Shown here: piece by piece, positions 1-11,216 of the stretch
How the letters are laid out: every line of letters begins with the position of its first letter
Numbering within the stretch: position 1 is the first letter of the stretch
NCBI RefSeq assembly: GCF_027887165.1
Contig: NC_077233.1
Location: 219,808,017 to 219,872,016 of the forward strand
Source of the DNA: Monodelphis domestica
Lineage: Eukaryota > Chordata > Mammalia > Didelphimorphia > Didelphidae
Direction: 5' to 3'
DNA: 64,000 nt
Notes under the pieces: generated by a model
Database searches by the model: none
What the model was told of the DNA's origin: nothing
Seen by the model: the letters and a program-made list of their open reading frames with translations, nothing else
Translations under genes and position numbers: made by a program

Positions 1-540
1 TACAAAGCCAAATGTAAAGAATTTGCAGCCAATAAAACCACAAACTTAGTCCAATCCCTTTATGTTTGGACAAGCCAGCAAAAGGGCCTTTTGGGGTTTC
101 GAAGATCTAGACGATCCTGGAAAGAAGGGAGGCGAAAGTAGTTTCCTCGTGATCTACCACTGAGGCCCAAGGGTTTCCCAGAGGGTGGTTTCTTCCCCCA
201 CAAATTTGATCCAGCTTCTGCTCTAAGAAGAGCCCTAGAAAAGGGGCTTGCCGGAGTCAAGTCAAACCTGGTACTAAAACACGCCTATTCCAAACTCCTG
301 GTCCCCAGAAGCCGGAACCAAAGCTAGTTCCCCTGGGAACCGTGCCTCTACTCTCCCCAGAATTCTCTCCTCCTTTGCTCCCCACCCCTATCCGCAAGGC
401 AAAGGGAGGGAAAATGACAAGCTGCTAATGTTCCCCAGCTCTTAATGGAGATCTAGGTTTTGGACAGCGTTAGTCAGACGATCAAAAGCAATTGCTTTAG
501 CTCACTAGAGGCTGACCCAGCAGCAGACCCGGCCTGAGAA
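1..540. other. Single-copy left flank, no gene recognised
   Basis: No interspersed repeat, tRNA-like sequence or convincing coding frame is visible. Short frames here have no recognisable domain. The stretch leads into the CpG-rich block that begins near 541. If the minus-strand first-exon model below is right, this would be intron of that gene. Confidence 0.5.
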
Positions 541-1585
541 AGCCGCCGCCTCCTCGGGCCGTTGGGCCAGGAGGGAGAGAAGGCTTGTCCTTGGCTCCCT
601 AGGCAGTCCATTTTTCTCTTCACACCTACCCCCTACACCACAAGAGAGTTTGAGATCAAGGGACACCCGCCGCGCCTCGGAAAGGTGGAGGTGAGGTGGG
701 GTGGGTACGTACCCCCTCCGGCGCAGCCCCCCAGCCCCGTGCCCTCGGAAGTGGATGCAAACAAACTTACGCGCTGCGCAGCCACCGCCTCCCTCCTCCT
801 CCTCTTCCCTTGGGCGTACGCAGGCTCCAAGTCTAGACAGCCTGGGCGCTCCGGGCCTGACTCCGGCGGCTCCCCCAGTCCCCAGCCGCTGATGGTCGCT
901 CTGTCCCCAGCCGAACTACGTGGCTTGCGTTCGATCACTCGCTCCTTCTCCCTCGACGCGGGCGAGGAGAGAGCCGCCGCTCTGCCCCGGGGCTCCCACT
1001 CGAGTCAGTGTCTGTGGACAGCAAACCCGACTGTTCGTTTAGCTGGAGGAGTGGCCGTTCCCTCCTCACACTTTAGCGCCTGGAAGCCGGGGGCAAACCG
1101 GACCGCAAAGTTCCTCCGAACTTAAGTTTTTAGGGATGACTGGGGTAGGACAGTGGGAAGAGAGAGGTGGTGCTTGCTTCCCCCTCGGACTCCGAGACCC
1201 GGGCGGGGAGCAGCTAGCTGCGGGTTGTTCCTGGTGCCCAGGTGCAACACCTGAAGGCAAAGGGGGATCGGGAAGAGGGATGGGGGGGGGGGTGGAGGGT
1301 GTTTAGGCTAGCCTATGGACATTCCTTTTCTAAGATTTAGCCCCAAAATCCTGCCCTCCCATCCCCGACTTCAGCCACCATTCCTAGCTCGGCTCCGGTC
1401 CCCCAGCTTTCGAAGGTGCGGGCACAGCCGGGTTCGGTCTCCTTACCTGCGGAACCGGCTAACTGTGAGCCGCCACTGCCAGGGCTCCGCCGCCTCTCCC
1501 TCTCTCCCGTCCTTCAGTCTCTAACTTTGCTCTCGGTATTGAAATTCCTCCCCAGCTTCTCCCATCGATCTGAGAGCGCGGCCCC
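541..1585. promoter_or_regulatory. CpG-rich block 1, probable CpG-island promoter
   Basis: CpG dinucleotides cluster here (around 541-560, 666-680, 765-790, 950-1000 and 1390-1580), while the rest of the window is strongly CpG-depleted. In vertebrates such clusters usually mark promoters. Two good minus-strand splice donors lie within it (770/771 and 1446/1447), which suggests leftward transcription. A weaker plus-strand donor-like GGAG|GTGAGG near 688 means the direction is not certain. No TATA box is obvious. Confidence 0.55.
765..776 (-). other. Candidate splice donor at 771/770
   Basis: On the minus strand GC|GTAAGTTTG contains the full GTAAGT donor core inside a CpG-rich setting. It could be an alternative donor for the same leftward gene as 1447 and 7194. 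The exon-side bases (GCGC) fit poorly. Confidence 0.25.
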
Positions 1586-1590
1586 TCCCC
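1447..1590 (-). other. Candidate noncoding 5' exon with splice donor at 1447/1446
   Basis: Read on the minus strand, CCGCAG|GTAAGG matches the donor consensus at its core positions, and it lies at the downstream edge of CpG block 1. No acceptor is obvious on the upstream side, so this would be a first exon. Its 5' limit is a guess. The sequence has no convincing coding frame, so it would be 5' UTR. The next exon would lie left of the window. RNA evidence is needed to confirm it. Confidence 0.35.
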
Positions 1591-2774
1591 TCTCCTCTCA
1601 GGCAAAGAGAATTCTCATTCTCTCCTTTCCTTTCCTCTCCTCTCTTTTGGTCTGTACATCTGTCTTTCCTCTTTCCCGTCTATATCCTCTGAGCTATCTC
1701 GGTCCCACAGCTGTGGGGGCGACTAAGGGGTGGGGGTAGGGGGGAAGGGTTGGGCTAGAAGATCTATTAGCATTAAAAGGAGGGTTTCCTCAGGGCTCTA
1801 GTCCCCAATCTCCCGCCCCCACACGTCCCTCCCCGAATACTCAGGTTGGAGGGGGAAGTGGGGGGGGGGGGGCGAGTAGGATGGGTAAACCACAGAGTAA
1901 TCTGTCTTATTGAGCTATTCTCTCTGTCCCAAGGCAGCTTCTCAGGGGAGTTAGGAGATGAGGTTCAGTGGTTTTTCTTTTGGGGGCGGGGGGACAAGTT
2001 AACCATTTTCTGTTACTCCGTGGCACTAAGAATGGGACTCTGTGTCGGGGGTGGGGGTAGGGGGGGTGAGGGAGGCTCAGTAAATACGGATTGATTGGGC
2101 AACTCCTCCCCTTTTCTCTCTCTCTCACACACACTATCCTGTTCCAGGACAGCGTTTATTTTGCGCTTACTATATGCCAGGAAGGGGATCCTTGGGGCTT
2201 TCTCCTCTCTCTTGGACCCTGGACTACCAGACCATTTATATATTCAGGATCTGGAGGGTGAGGATTGGAGATGGGAAAGTAGGAGTTTTCAGTAGTAGAG
2301 CCTCCTCGAACTCTCTCCTAGCCCCTGTGCTCCACTCTCTTACCACCACTGGATTTGTTCGACGGATATACAGAGATAGTGAGTTCTGTGCAAGGTCCGT
2401 TAGTTCTTTCGGGGTGGGGGTGGCAGGCATGGGTAGCAGGGAGAGACGCAATGATAAACATGACTGCCCTTCACGAGCTTCCACTCTATGCTGTGGGGCA
2501 TTTATCTTCCCAATCTCGCAACCCTACGATGAATCTCTGTGTCCCCTCCCCCAGCCTGTCCTGGGTCAGCTCGGTCTCGTTTTCTTTGTAAGTGTGGCTT
2601 CTTTCCCCCACCCCCTTCCTGTCTCTTTCCATCACCAGCACTGATTCCCCTTTTCCTCTGTACCCACTGCACGCTCCCTTCCTCTTTCTACAAAGCAGCT
2701 GGCCAATTCACGCAGCATACAAAAGAGTTGACTCAATTCAAAGGCAGCAAATCAAGATAAATCCTATAGTGTAT

Positions 2775-2776
<2 letters not shown>
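1591..2776. other. Single-copy GC-moderate DNA, no gene recognised
   Basis: Contains G runs (for example 1860-1871 and 2045-2070) and pyrimidine-rich stretches, but no repeat family and no frame with a recognisable domain. Probably intron or promoter flank. Confidence 0.45.

Positions 2777-2777
<1 letters not shown>

Positions 2778-2837
<60 letters not shown>
2778..2837. repeat. (AG)n microsatellite
   Basis: About 30 uninterrupted AG dinucleotides. They account for the Arg-Glu repeat seen when the region is translated, which is not a real protein. Confidence 0.98.
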
Positions 2838-2844
<7 letters not shown>

Positions 2845-5800
2845 TGAATCCCCCACAAGAAAATTAATTCATGTATTGACTGGCCCATCCCCAAAAGATG
2901 AGCCGCTCCAGCACCCTAAATACTGGATGAGATCACCTAATATGATCAGTTCTAGGTTAGGATAGGAGTTGGGTCAAGGCAGAGCTCCCCCCAGGGGCTA
3001 GTTTTTGTCTGACATAGTGGGTTAGGTTCCCCATCTCAGTTAATCTGGAAAAAAAAAATTCCTAGGAGGACTGAGGAAGGGACAAATCATAGTATATTTC
3101 CCCAGCAAAACTTCTCCCTCCCCTTCCATTTTATGCTGGGGGACTCAGCTCACATAGAGCTGGAAGGATATCCTTGAAATTATAATAAAACCACCCAAAG
3201 CCAATAGCTTAGGGAGCAATGTGAAAGAGAGAGGGCAACAAAGCTACCACTTTTCCCCTTAGTGTCAGTGAGAATCTATGGGTTTCTTGTGGACAGGCAT
3301 TTTAGATCTTTATTTTTAGCAATAGTAGGTGAAAATACCCACCCAGTTTGCCCTCCAGGATGCCTCTTGACTCAACTCATGGCAAAGGGTAGGGTCCCCA
3401 GAGGTAGTTGAGCCCTCTACCTGTGTCAGTAGGCCCCTGGGAATTGCCATGAGGAGAAAAAATCAACTGGCAGTGTTTGGAAACTCTTGTGGGAAACTGA
3501 TCTCTCCTAGCTCCAGAACCTAAAAAGTCTCTAAAAGGTCTCTTTCTGCTTCCTATCTGATCAAGGGAGTCTGTAGAAGGGGAAAACACTGGGAAAGAGT
3601 AAATATATTCAGAGGAACTTGCTTTCAAATTCTTTCTTTTTTTCCCCCTTCTCTTAAGGCCCAACCACATGAGTATTGGCTTTCCAAAAAGGAGTCGAAT
3701 TCTGATAGCTTTGGGAATAAAGAGGTGAGAGGGACTTCTGAAAGGATGGTAAATGTAGATGAAGGAACTGAATTTTAGAGCAATGAACAGCTGGCCTTCC
3801 CTAGTTTTCTTGTTTTCCTAACAGCCCCCACTTCATCTTACAAAAGGTTCTGAAGGTCCTTCAGACTTCTGTTTCTCCACAAGGGTCTCATTCAGCCAAA
3901 GAATCCCCAACTCCACCTGCTTTGACCCCCCCCCCAGTGGTTCTTCCCTTTTGTTACCTTCTCTATATTCCCCGAGGGGGTTAAAAAAAACCCAGAAAGT
4001 GATACTGGGCTCTTGTCTGGAATATTGGGTTAGATCTCTTACTTCTTCCCACTTCCCCACCACCACCTTGAAGTCGTGAAGCACCTGGACTTCTCCTGTT
4101 AGGAGCTGACCTAAGAGTATGTCTTTACCTAAATTTGAGAGGTATACTGAGAGTGAGGTCTCAAGGACACTGGGATTTTAGGGTTTCACTGGATCTGCGT
4201 CCTCTGATGCAAGGAAAGTGCCCCTTTAATTACTGAACCCCTCCTCAGTCTTTAAAGTATACTCTTCTATGGATACAGCATTCAGGAGAGAATGCCAGTA
4301 TATTCAAGTTTAGCCTGGGGTATTGGGCTGAGGTGGAGGGGAAAGACAGGATAAGCTATCTCTCTTCATGTCTTGGGAGAGAGGGATTTCCTTACTTACC
4401 TTCCTGCCTAAGAGCAGGGCACAGAGCTTCTGAAGGTTATCTCTACCCAGGGAAAGACCTCTAACTTAAGGTAAAAGTGCTACCAGTCAATGGGAAATAT
4501 AAGCAGACTTCTCTGGGCCTGAACTTTAGCAAGCTAAGGAAGTTCCTGGAGAAGGGGAGGGATACCAGATATAAAAAAAAAATCAACTAGCTCTTTGGAG
4601 TTAACATTCAATGGGGGGGGGGGGCTACAGTGAAGAGGGCCCACTCCAAACTGGGGTACTTGAAGATCTGATTCCATCCTATCATTTTAATATCTCTACC
4701 AACCTCTTGTGCTGGAAGGTCCACTCCAACCCAAAGGTCCCTCCTTACCCCCAAAAGTACAATGATTTCCTAAAAATGTTATTGATACCTCAGTTCCCTC
4801 TCCTTCTACCCCCTTTCTTCCCCTCCCTCAGGTCCCAGCTTCCCAGTGGCTTTTTTTGATTGGCATCCTATGTGCTGATATATTAATTCTGTTACAGAGA
4901 AGGTGGCGCTATAGCCACATCTGTCAGGCAATTAGAGCAGCTATGTACACCCACACACACACCTCCGTGGCCCTCTTTCCTGCCTCAAACCCCTAAGATA
5001 AACTAGGGAGGGGAACGATATTGTCCCTCATCAACTCTTATGACTGGGATACTGTGGGGATTCCTTGGGGGAGCAGGGTCACCAGCAACCCACACACACC
5101 TTTAACCCCACAGAAATGTCCCCCACACAAGGTAGAGTGGAGTAGAGAGAGATGTCATCCCACAACAGGGGGACGGGACCATACCAGTCTATTGTGGAAA
5201 GGAGAGCTCTCTAGGGAGGAGGAAGCTTAGGGGAAAGGACGATTGCAGCTCAGACAAGTCAACCACCAACAATACACCAGGGGATTTATTTTTAAAAGCC
5301 GAGAAAACTGGAATAAATCCCCTTGAGGCACAATGATGGCACCATCCTCATGAGGGAGACCTGAGGCCTTGGGTCTACTGCAGCCATGACTGGGTCCTTC
5401 TCACTGTTTCCAGAAACTGCCTTGACCGCTCTCCCCCGCTCTCCCCCGCCCCCCCCAAGAGCTTTTCTTATTCCCTCAGCCCCCCCCCCCCTTAACCTCT
5501 GGGCTCCCTCACCGACACTCACTGGCATCTTCCTCATTTTCTTCTCCCATCCCTAGGTCTCCTGGGTTCCCAACAGTTTCTCTGGTAATTTGCTCATCCC
5601 TTCCAATCCCCCTCAGACTCTTTAGGAAGCCGGAACTCAACCCAACAAGAGGTGGGAGTAGGTGGGTGGAGGGAATTGGGGACGAGAGGGGGAGGCAGTA
5701 ATTGGTCCGCGAGAAACTTCCGTCCCTCTGGTCCGGCAAACAGCTGTCGTGGAGCAGAGAAGTGGCGGCAGCTCCCAACCCGCCACCTCTCATTCACCTA

Positions 5801-6979
5801 ATCCTTCCCATCCCTGGGTCCCAGTGAGCCAAAGATCAACGCAAGGGACCCTGGACCCGGGCGTCCGGTTGAGCTAGGCCCAGAGGACATCGCTACTAGC
5901 CTTCCAGAGAGGCAAATCCCTGGGCCAGTAGCGGAGCGCTACACAGTCTAGTTTAGGGCTAGAAAAAGTTAGGGGGTTGGGAGACAGAGAGCTGAAAAGG
6001 GGGAATAGCAAGAGAAGACAGAGAGATGGGGGAAGGGGAAAGAGGGAGATTAGGGCCGAGAGAGGAGACCGAGTGTAGGGCAGGGGAATGGGGAAGGTTA
6101 GAGGGAAGAATTGGTGGGGTAGAGCGAGAGGAATTGTTTGGAGTGGGGGGAGGGAGAAAAAGTGGTGAACATAAAAGAAGATTGTGGCCACCAGAGCCCA
6201 ACCCGGCTTCCCCAAGCAGTCTAAAGGAGCCAGCCAGGTCACAGGCTCCTATTAATAGCCAACTGCTGGTTCTTCACACTTCGGCGATGCAGCCTTTGGG
6301 GCCAATGTTGTCCTAAACTGGGACTCAGAGCCCCCAGGATCATCCAGTCTTTGCATCCCGCAGGAGTTGCCCCTCCATCTATGCATGGGGATGGGGGCGC
6401 ACCACTTCCCTCCAACCTCCTTCTTTCCATCCCTCCCCCACGTTCTTCCCGGTAATTCGATCCCAAAGCATCTTTCCTGCTCTAAGGGGGGTGGGGGGGA
6501 GCGGCGGCAGTGAGGGTGTGTATATGTGTGTGTGAGAGCTCCGGGAGGGAGGGTGAGGAGGGGGGGTGAGGGGGAGAAGGTAGCCCGGATTGGTTCGGGT
6601 TCTCCACAGACGAGACAGGGAACAGAAGATCTGAGACCCTCCCTGCCGGTACCGCCTCCTTTCCCCCCACCCGCCCCACTTCTCTGAGCTCGGGGATCCA
6701 TAGGACCCTGAAAGTTTGGGAATCTGATCCTCCCCAGGGCTCCTCGAAGGGTCTGGGGGCTCTCTGGCCTTAATGTAGAGGTCCCGGGGCCCTGGTGAAG
6801 GAAATCTGTCTGATTCGGGTTCGGCAGCTGCTAACTTCGGGTATTCACACCCCCAAAGGGAGGGAACCCGGGAGCTGGAGAGGGAGACCGCGAAGGGAAG
6901 CGGGCACAGTAAAGGGACAGAGCCGCGGCAAAATGAGAGAAAGAAAGCTGAGCGGAAGCTGGAGCTTTGGGGGATGAAG
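2838..6979. other. Repeat-poor single-copy region, no gene recognised
   Basis: About 4 kb without a recognisable SINE or LINE, in sharp contrast to everything right of 10.9 kb. It holds polypurine/polypyrimidine runs and short G or C homopolymers (near 3927, 4613 and 5483). A strong minus-strand donor-like AAG|GTAAGTAAG lies at 4400/4399. A block at about 4870-4935 mixes AT-rich and GC-rich words and could be a conserved element. Open frames up to about 150 codons have biased composition and no domains. Confidence 0.5.
4394..4402 (-). other. Isolated consensus splice donor at 4400/4399
   Basis: The minus strand reads GAAG|GTAAGTAAG, essentially a perfect donor. An acceptor-like CCTTCAG lies about 35 nt upstream, which would make a very short exon. 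It could be an internal 5' UTR exon of the leftward gene proposed here, or chance. Confidence 0.2.
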
Positions 6980-7193
6980 AGGCAGGGTCCAGAGCTATTG
7001 GGGGGCGGTGACAGCAGCGAAGGGGCGTCCCCTCATTCTTTTCGGCTCTTCCTTTACGAATGCCCAAATCAAAGCGATGCTTTCCCTTGAGGCGGGGTCC
7101 TGCCGGTCTGGTTTACTGCGGCAAGCAAAGGGACCCCTTCACCCTAAAACACTCCCTCCCACCCCGTCCCAGCCCCCAGTCCCTCTCGCCTAC

Positions 7194-7740
7194 CTGAACC
7201 CGGGGTGTCCTGGGGCGGGCTACGGGAGGGGGTGGGGTACAGCTCCCGGAGAGCGCGCGCTGAGATCCCCAGCAGAGGCAGCGGGAAGCGGTGGCAGGTG
7301 GCGGCTGTGTTGGTGGCGGCGACGGCTTCCCCTCCTTCCTCCTCCTCTTCCTCCTCCCCGAGCTCGGGTGGCAGGTTGCTCCAAGACAAATCTCCCTCCC
7401 CCCCCTCCCCTCCCGGGGCCGGGCTGGGCTTGGCCTGAGACTGGGAGAGGAGAGAGCGGAGAGGAGAGGAGAGGAAACCCGGCTGCAGCTCCAGACTGCG
7501 TCAAGAGCCAAGGAGAGACCCGGGAAGCCGCGGGGAGGTGGCGGCCGCCGAAGCAAACGAGGCGGCTCCGGGTGCGCTAAGAGCCTGGCCCGGCAGCCGC
7601 GGAGCCGCCCCGGGCCCGTGCGTTCCGAGAGGCGGCGCCGGCGTTCCGGAAGGGCCCGCGGGTTCGGGCTCGGGCTCGGGCTCGGGCTCCGGCGCGGCGG
7701 CGGCGGCGGCGGCGGCAGCGCGGGGATAGTAGCACATTCT
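7194..7740 (-). other. Candidate noncoding first exon with donor at 7194/7193
   Basis: On the minus strand the block runs from CpG-dense DNA to TTCAG|GTAGGCG. An ATG at 7737 in a reasonable Kozak context opens a 78-codon frame rich in Ala and Pro-Glu. That frame closes before the donor, so it would be an upstream frame rather than a protein start. I therefore read this as 5' UTR. Later exons would be left of the window, with 1447 as an alternative first exon. The 5' boundary is unknown and the gene is not identified. Confidence 0.35.
7664..7721. repeat. (CGGGCT)n and (GCG)n tract
   Basis: About four CGGGCT hexamers are followed by about nine GCG/GGC triplets within CpG block 2. The tract accounts for the poly-Ala, Gly-Ser and Pro-Glu frames on the two strands. 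GC-rich short repeats like this are often variable in length, and the G clusters could form a G-quadruplex. Confidence 0.9.
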
Positions 7741-10534
7741 TTCTGTGCGTGATCAAAGGTTTAATGTAGGAGCCCGTGCTGGGAGGGGGGAGGAGGAACG
7801 AGAGGGAGGGGGACGTGAAAGAAGGGAGGGGGGCTGTCGATTCCCTATACGTCGGGTGGACTTGGGCGCATCCCAGTGGGTTTAGGTTTAGGGTATTGAT
7901 TTTTTGAAGGGTGGGGTTGAGAGGTGAAGTGGGGGCGGGGGGTTTTCCCTAGGAAGGAGAGAGCTCCTCCCCCTCCCCTTCTCGGTCTCTCCCTCCTACA
8001 CTTTTTCACTCCCTCGACCCCTTTCTCCTCCCAAACCCTCCTGACCTCCTCAGACTCCGCAAGGGGGTTTGGGAGCGAGAAGGAGAGGGACACAGAGGAG
8101 TCTTTGTCATTTGGGGGTGCGCTGCAGGTTTAGGTAACTTTGAACCAACTAGGGAACTTCGGAGATTTCTCAGAGGATTAGGAGAGAGAGGGGCAAAAGA
8201 CACTCGCACGTGTAGGGCTTATGTGGCACAAAAACATCGAGTATTCGCACACTCGAGGACACATTCATCCCTTACCCCCGGTGAACACCATAAAAGTTGT
8301 CTCGAAGTAATTCTTTATAACATATATGTCTATATAGGCATATCGCAGCATGTGTCTATAAATCAGGTTCAACTTTCCAAGGAGATTTGGTTCAAAGACT
8401 TATCAAGATTTCTCTTAACCTTCTAGGATGAAATTTCCTCTCGCCTAATTAGGGTCGTCTTACATCCAAAGCATCGCAGCCTAGGACCAGACAGTAAGCA
8501 AGGAGTGGGACTGGAAGAACATTCCAAGGCTTCTTTGCCCCAGTGGTAGCAGCGGGAGGGATTTTGTGTAGCATGAGGGCAGATTCTGAAAAATATATTC
8601 TAAAATGTTCCCTCCTGAACCGCTCTCCCACCCCTGCCCTCGGGCTTGAGTCGCTGCCCCAAACCCCAGGGCCGGATGAGACACAGGCCACCTGCCGAAG
8701 GGACTTTATCCTGAAATCCTCAGTTGCCCCACCTGATTTAGAGATCAAGGCCTCAAACCCGGGGCAAAGGCATTCCCCCCCCTCCTCTCTTCCCCTTCCC
8801 CCTCTCCTTTACATTTTTTTTTTATCCAATTCAGGCTCAAGAGCACCCCACCCTGCCTAAGCTTGGTTCTGCAGTTTTTCCTCCCGCCGGCTGAGTTCCC
8901 TTGCTCGGGGGAAAGACTGGGGCCGCCGTCTCTTTCTTCTCTTCCTCCCTTTTCATTTCCCACCTTCTAGACCCCCTTGGGTCCCCCACCTCCCAGGTTC
9001 TGGAGGGGAAACCTAGGCCGCGCAAACTTGCCTACCCCAAACCGGGCTTTCCTTTGAGCTGCGCACTGCTGAGGACGGAATCGGCGCGTCCTGGAGCTGC
9101 GCTCTGCGCGGGAGTTGGGAGCAACGATCCCCGATCAGGTGGGGACTGCGGAGCTGGGTGGAAAGGGTGGATAAAGGTTCCCACTCTCCCTACTCCTAGA
9201 AAATAATTATTCGGGGGTCTAAAATCAGTGAAAGACGAGAAGCAGGGCTGACGCTTTTATTTCAAAGAAGCAAGCCAAAGCACTCTTGACCCATAAAGCC
9301 AATCCTATAAAAGCAGCCCCATCCGCAGCCTATAAACTACCTCTTAGTCTGCGGCTCCTCTGAGCACTCTCCCTTGGTCCAGCTCCTGACTTCCCCTCCC
9401 TTTGCCTTCTCTTCTCCCCACTCCTTCCCTCTCCCTTTTCTTCCATCTCTGTTCCCAAATGCCACCCACCAGCCACAGGATAAAATGCGAAACATGTCCT
9501 TCCAGAGGGAAAGAAGGAAAAATTCAGGCTTAGGGTTGTATGGGTTTGTTAGGAAGAGGACCCAAGCAAGAAGGAGATTTCTTCCCTCTCCAGAAACCCT
9601 TGGGCTCCTGGAGAGGTAGAGGGCCAGATCTGTGGAGGACACGGTCACTGCCGGGAGAATTCATTGCTTCAATTAGATGAAATCTCAGAGACTCTCTGAC
9701 CCCCTTTTATGGGCCACCAGCAGAAGACTCATATCTGAGAAAAGCCTTCAAGGATGTCTAGAGAGAAGGGAGACCCAGAACACTGGGATTTTATTCATTA
9801 AATTAGAATGTTTCCTCTATTCCCTTCTCTCTCTTCCATCTCCAATATATCCCTTAGAGTCAGGTAGGCCTGTGAAGGCAAAGGGATATTTAGGTTCCTA
9901 GTTTTAGGGGGCAAGGGCAAGCAAGACAAGGAAGCTTTCTGCGGTAGAAGAACTCTTGCTTAGCGTTGCTGTTATAGGCTCTTTCCTTTGAATGGATCCC
10001 TGCCCTAGGAGCCTCACTGGCTGCCTGAAGGGTAGGGAGAAGTACATAGAAATGGCATTTGTCCTTTAAGGGACCAAAGTGTCCTACAGGAGTAGGACAG
10101 GCACTGCAGTAAGGGATAGCAAGGGTCTGGGATTTCCCAGGACAGTCTGCACTATACTGTTATCAGCAGGGAGCCCGAGGCTTTGGTAGCCTTTAGAAAC
10201 AATTACCATTTCTTCTTCAATATCATAAGCCATGCAGGAACCTTGAACCAGTCAGCTACTGATAATGACTTGAAACAAGGGGAAACCTACTTCTGGAACT
10301 CCTTTATCATTTGGGAAAATTAATAACCTGAGCCATCTGCTTTTTTTTAAGTGGGTATCCACACCTTCCTCCCCTCCCTATCTCCAGATTTGACACCAAA
10401 AGCCTCAAAAAGGTACTTTCGCTATATCCAGAACACTGAGAAAGGACACTGCTATAAGCAGCCCTGGTGAGAGTGAGTAGATGGTTCTAGTCATCATCTC
10501 TCTCAGCTAAATAAAACAAAGCATACTCTTGATA
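7741..10534. other. Repeat-free flank upstream of CpG block 2, no gene recognised
   Basis: No SINE or LINE is recognised. A block at about 8215-8460 has unusually complex, non-repetitive AT/GC-mixed sequence. A block at about 9235-9350 carries several ATAAA/TATAAA-like words. Both could be regulatory. Purine-rich frames give no recognisable protein. It may be the upstream regulatory region of the leftward gene. Confidence 0.45.
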
Positions 10535-10576
10535 GCTCCCTCCCTCCCTCCCTCTGTCTATCTCTGTCACTCTCTG

Positions 10577-10658
<82 letters not shown>
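10535..10658. repeat. Compound microsatellite (CTCC)n-(TC)n-(AC)n
   Basis: Five CTCC units are followed by interrupted TCTG, then about 17 TC, then about 22 AC dinucleotides. It sits at the boundary between the repeat-free left part and the retroposon-rich rest. Confidence 0.97.
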
Positions 10659-10659
<1 letters not shown>

Positions 10660-11013
10660 TACACACACTCATCTACTTAGAACTCCTACACAGGCACACA
10701 GGCACCCAAACTCAGACTCTGTCACAGATACAGACATACACACAAACACCCACGTCCCACATATACCTTCACACACCCCTCTCTTTTGCAGCCCTAGACC
10801 CAACTGTGGAATCTTCTTTTTACACAGATTAAAGGCACATACTGTGTGGTATGCCAACAGCACTGGAATAATAGCTCACTGGTAGATAGCAGGCTTTTGC
10901 GTTGTAGAGTGGTTTTTCTTAGTTGCACTGGGAGGGAGGTAGTATATTATTATCCCCATTTTACAGAGTGAGGAAACAGGCTCATTGAGGCTGAGTTTTT
11001 TGGTCAGGGCTAT

Positions 11014-11150
11014 ATGTCCATCAATCAATCAAGAAATGCTCATTAAGTGCGTACACTGTGTCAATGTGCCAAGTGCTAGGTCCTGGGGATGCATAGACAA
11101 AAATGAAACAATCCCTGCCCTCAGAGAGCTTACATTACAATGTCCACAAA
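11014..11150. repeat. Old interspersed repeat, 'family D' 5' part
   Basis: Carries the words 'tcaatcaatcaag', 'caagtgctaggtcctggggat' and 'ccctgccctcagagagctta'. The same words recur at 11303, 26895, 46250, 48540 and 53146, which shows an ancient dispersed family. I could not assign it a firm name (possibly L2-related). Confidence 0.7.
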
Positions 11151-11216
11151 TATTTGCATTTATAAAATAAACAGTAATATTTGGGGAGGGAGGAGAAGGC
11201 ACGAAGGCTTAGTTTC

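Larger units (their letters stand above)
6980..7740. promoter_or_regulatory. CpG-rich block 2, probable CpG-island promoter
   Basis: This is the densest CpG cluster in the window, especially 7250-7735, with many GC-box-like GGGCGG/CCCGCC words and no TATA element. A good minus-strand donor, TTCAG|GTAGGCG, lies at its left edge, supporting a leftward first exon. A TCF/LEF-like GATCAAAGG lies just outside at about 7750. Bidirectional transcription is possible, as is common for CpG islands. Confidence 0.6.

Noticed and set aside
562..1125. 187-codon plus-strand frame in CpG block 1
   Set aside because: No recognisable domain, overlapped by other open frames in GC-rich DNA, and no splice or Kozak support.
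2592..2843. Arg-Glu repeat protein
   Set aside because: Translation of the (AG)n microsatellite.
7008..7752. Several overlapping frames of 63-190 codons rich in Ala, Pro, Gly and Arg
   Set aside because: High GC makes stop codons rare, and frames are open on both strands. No domain is seen and the donor at 7194 suggests noncoding 5' UTR.
7879..7894. Interstitial telomere-like 'ggtttaggtttaggg'
   Set aside because: Only two imperfect TTTAGG units, too short to be meaningful.
1..10534. A homeobox cluster, suggested by low repeat content
   Set aside because: No homeodomain coding sequence or known cluster microRNA was found on either strand, so the gene cannot be named.
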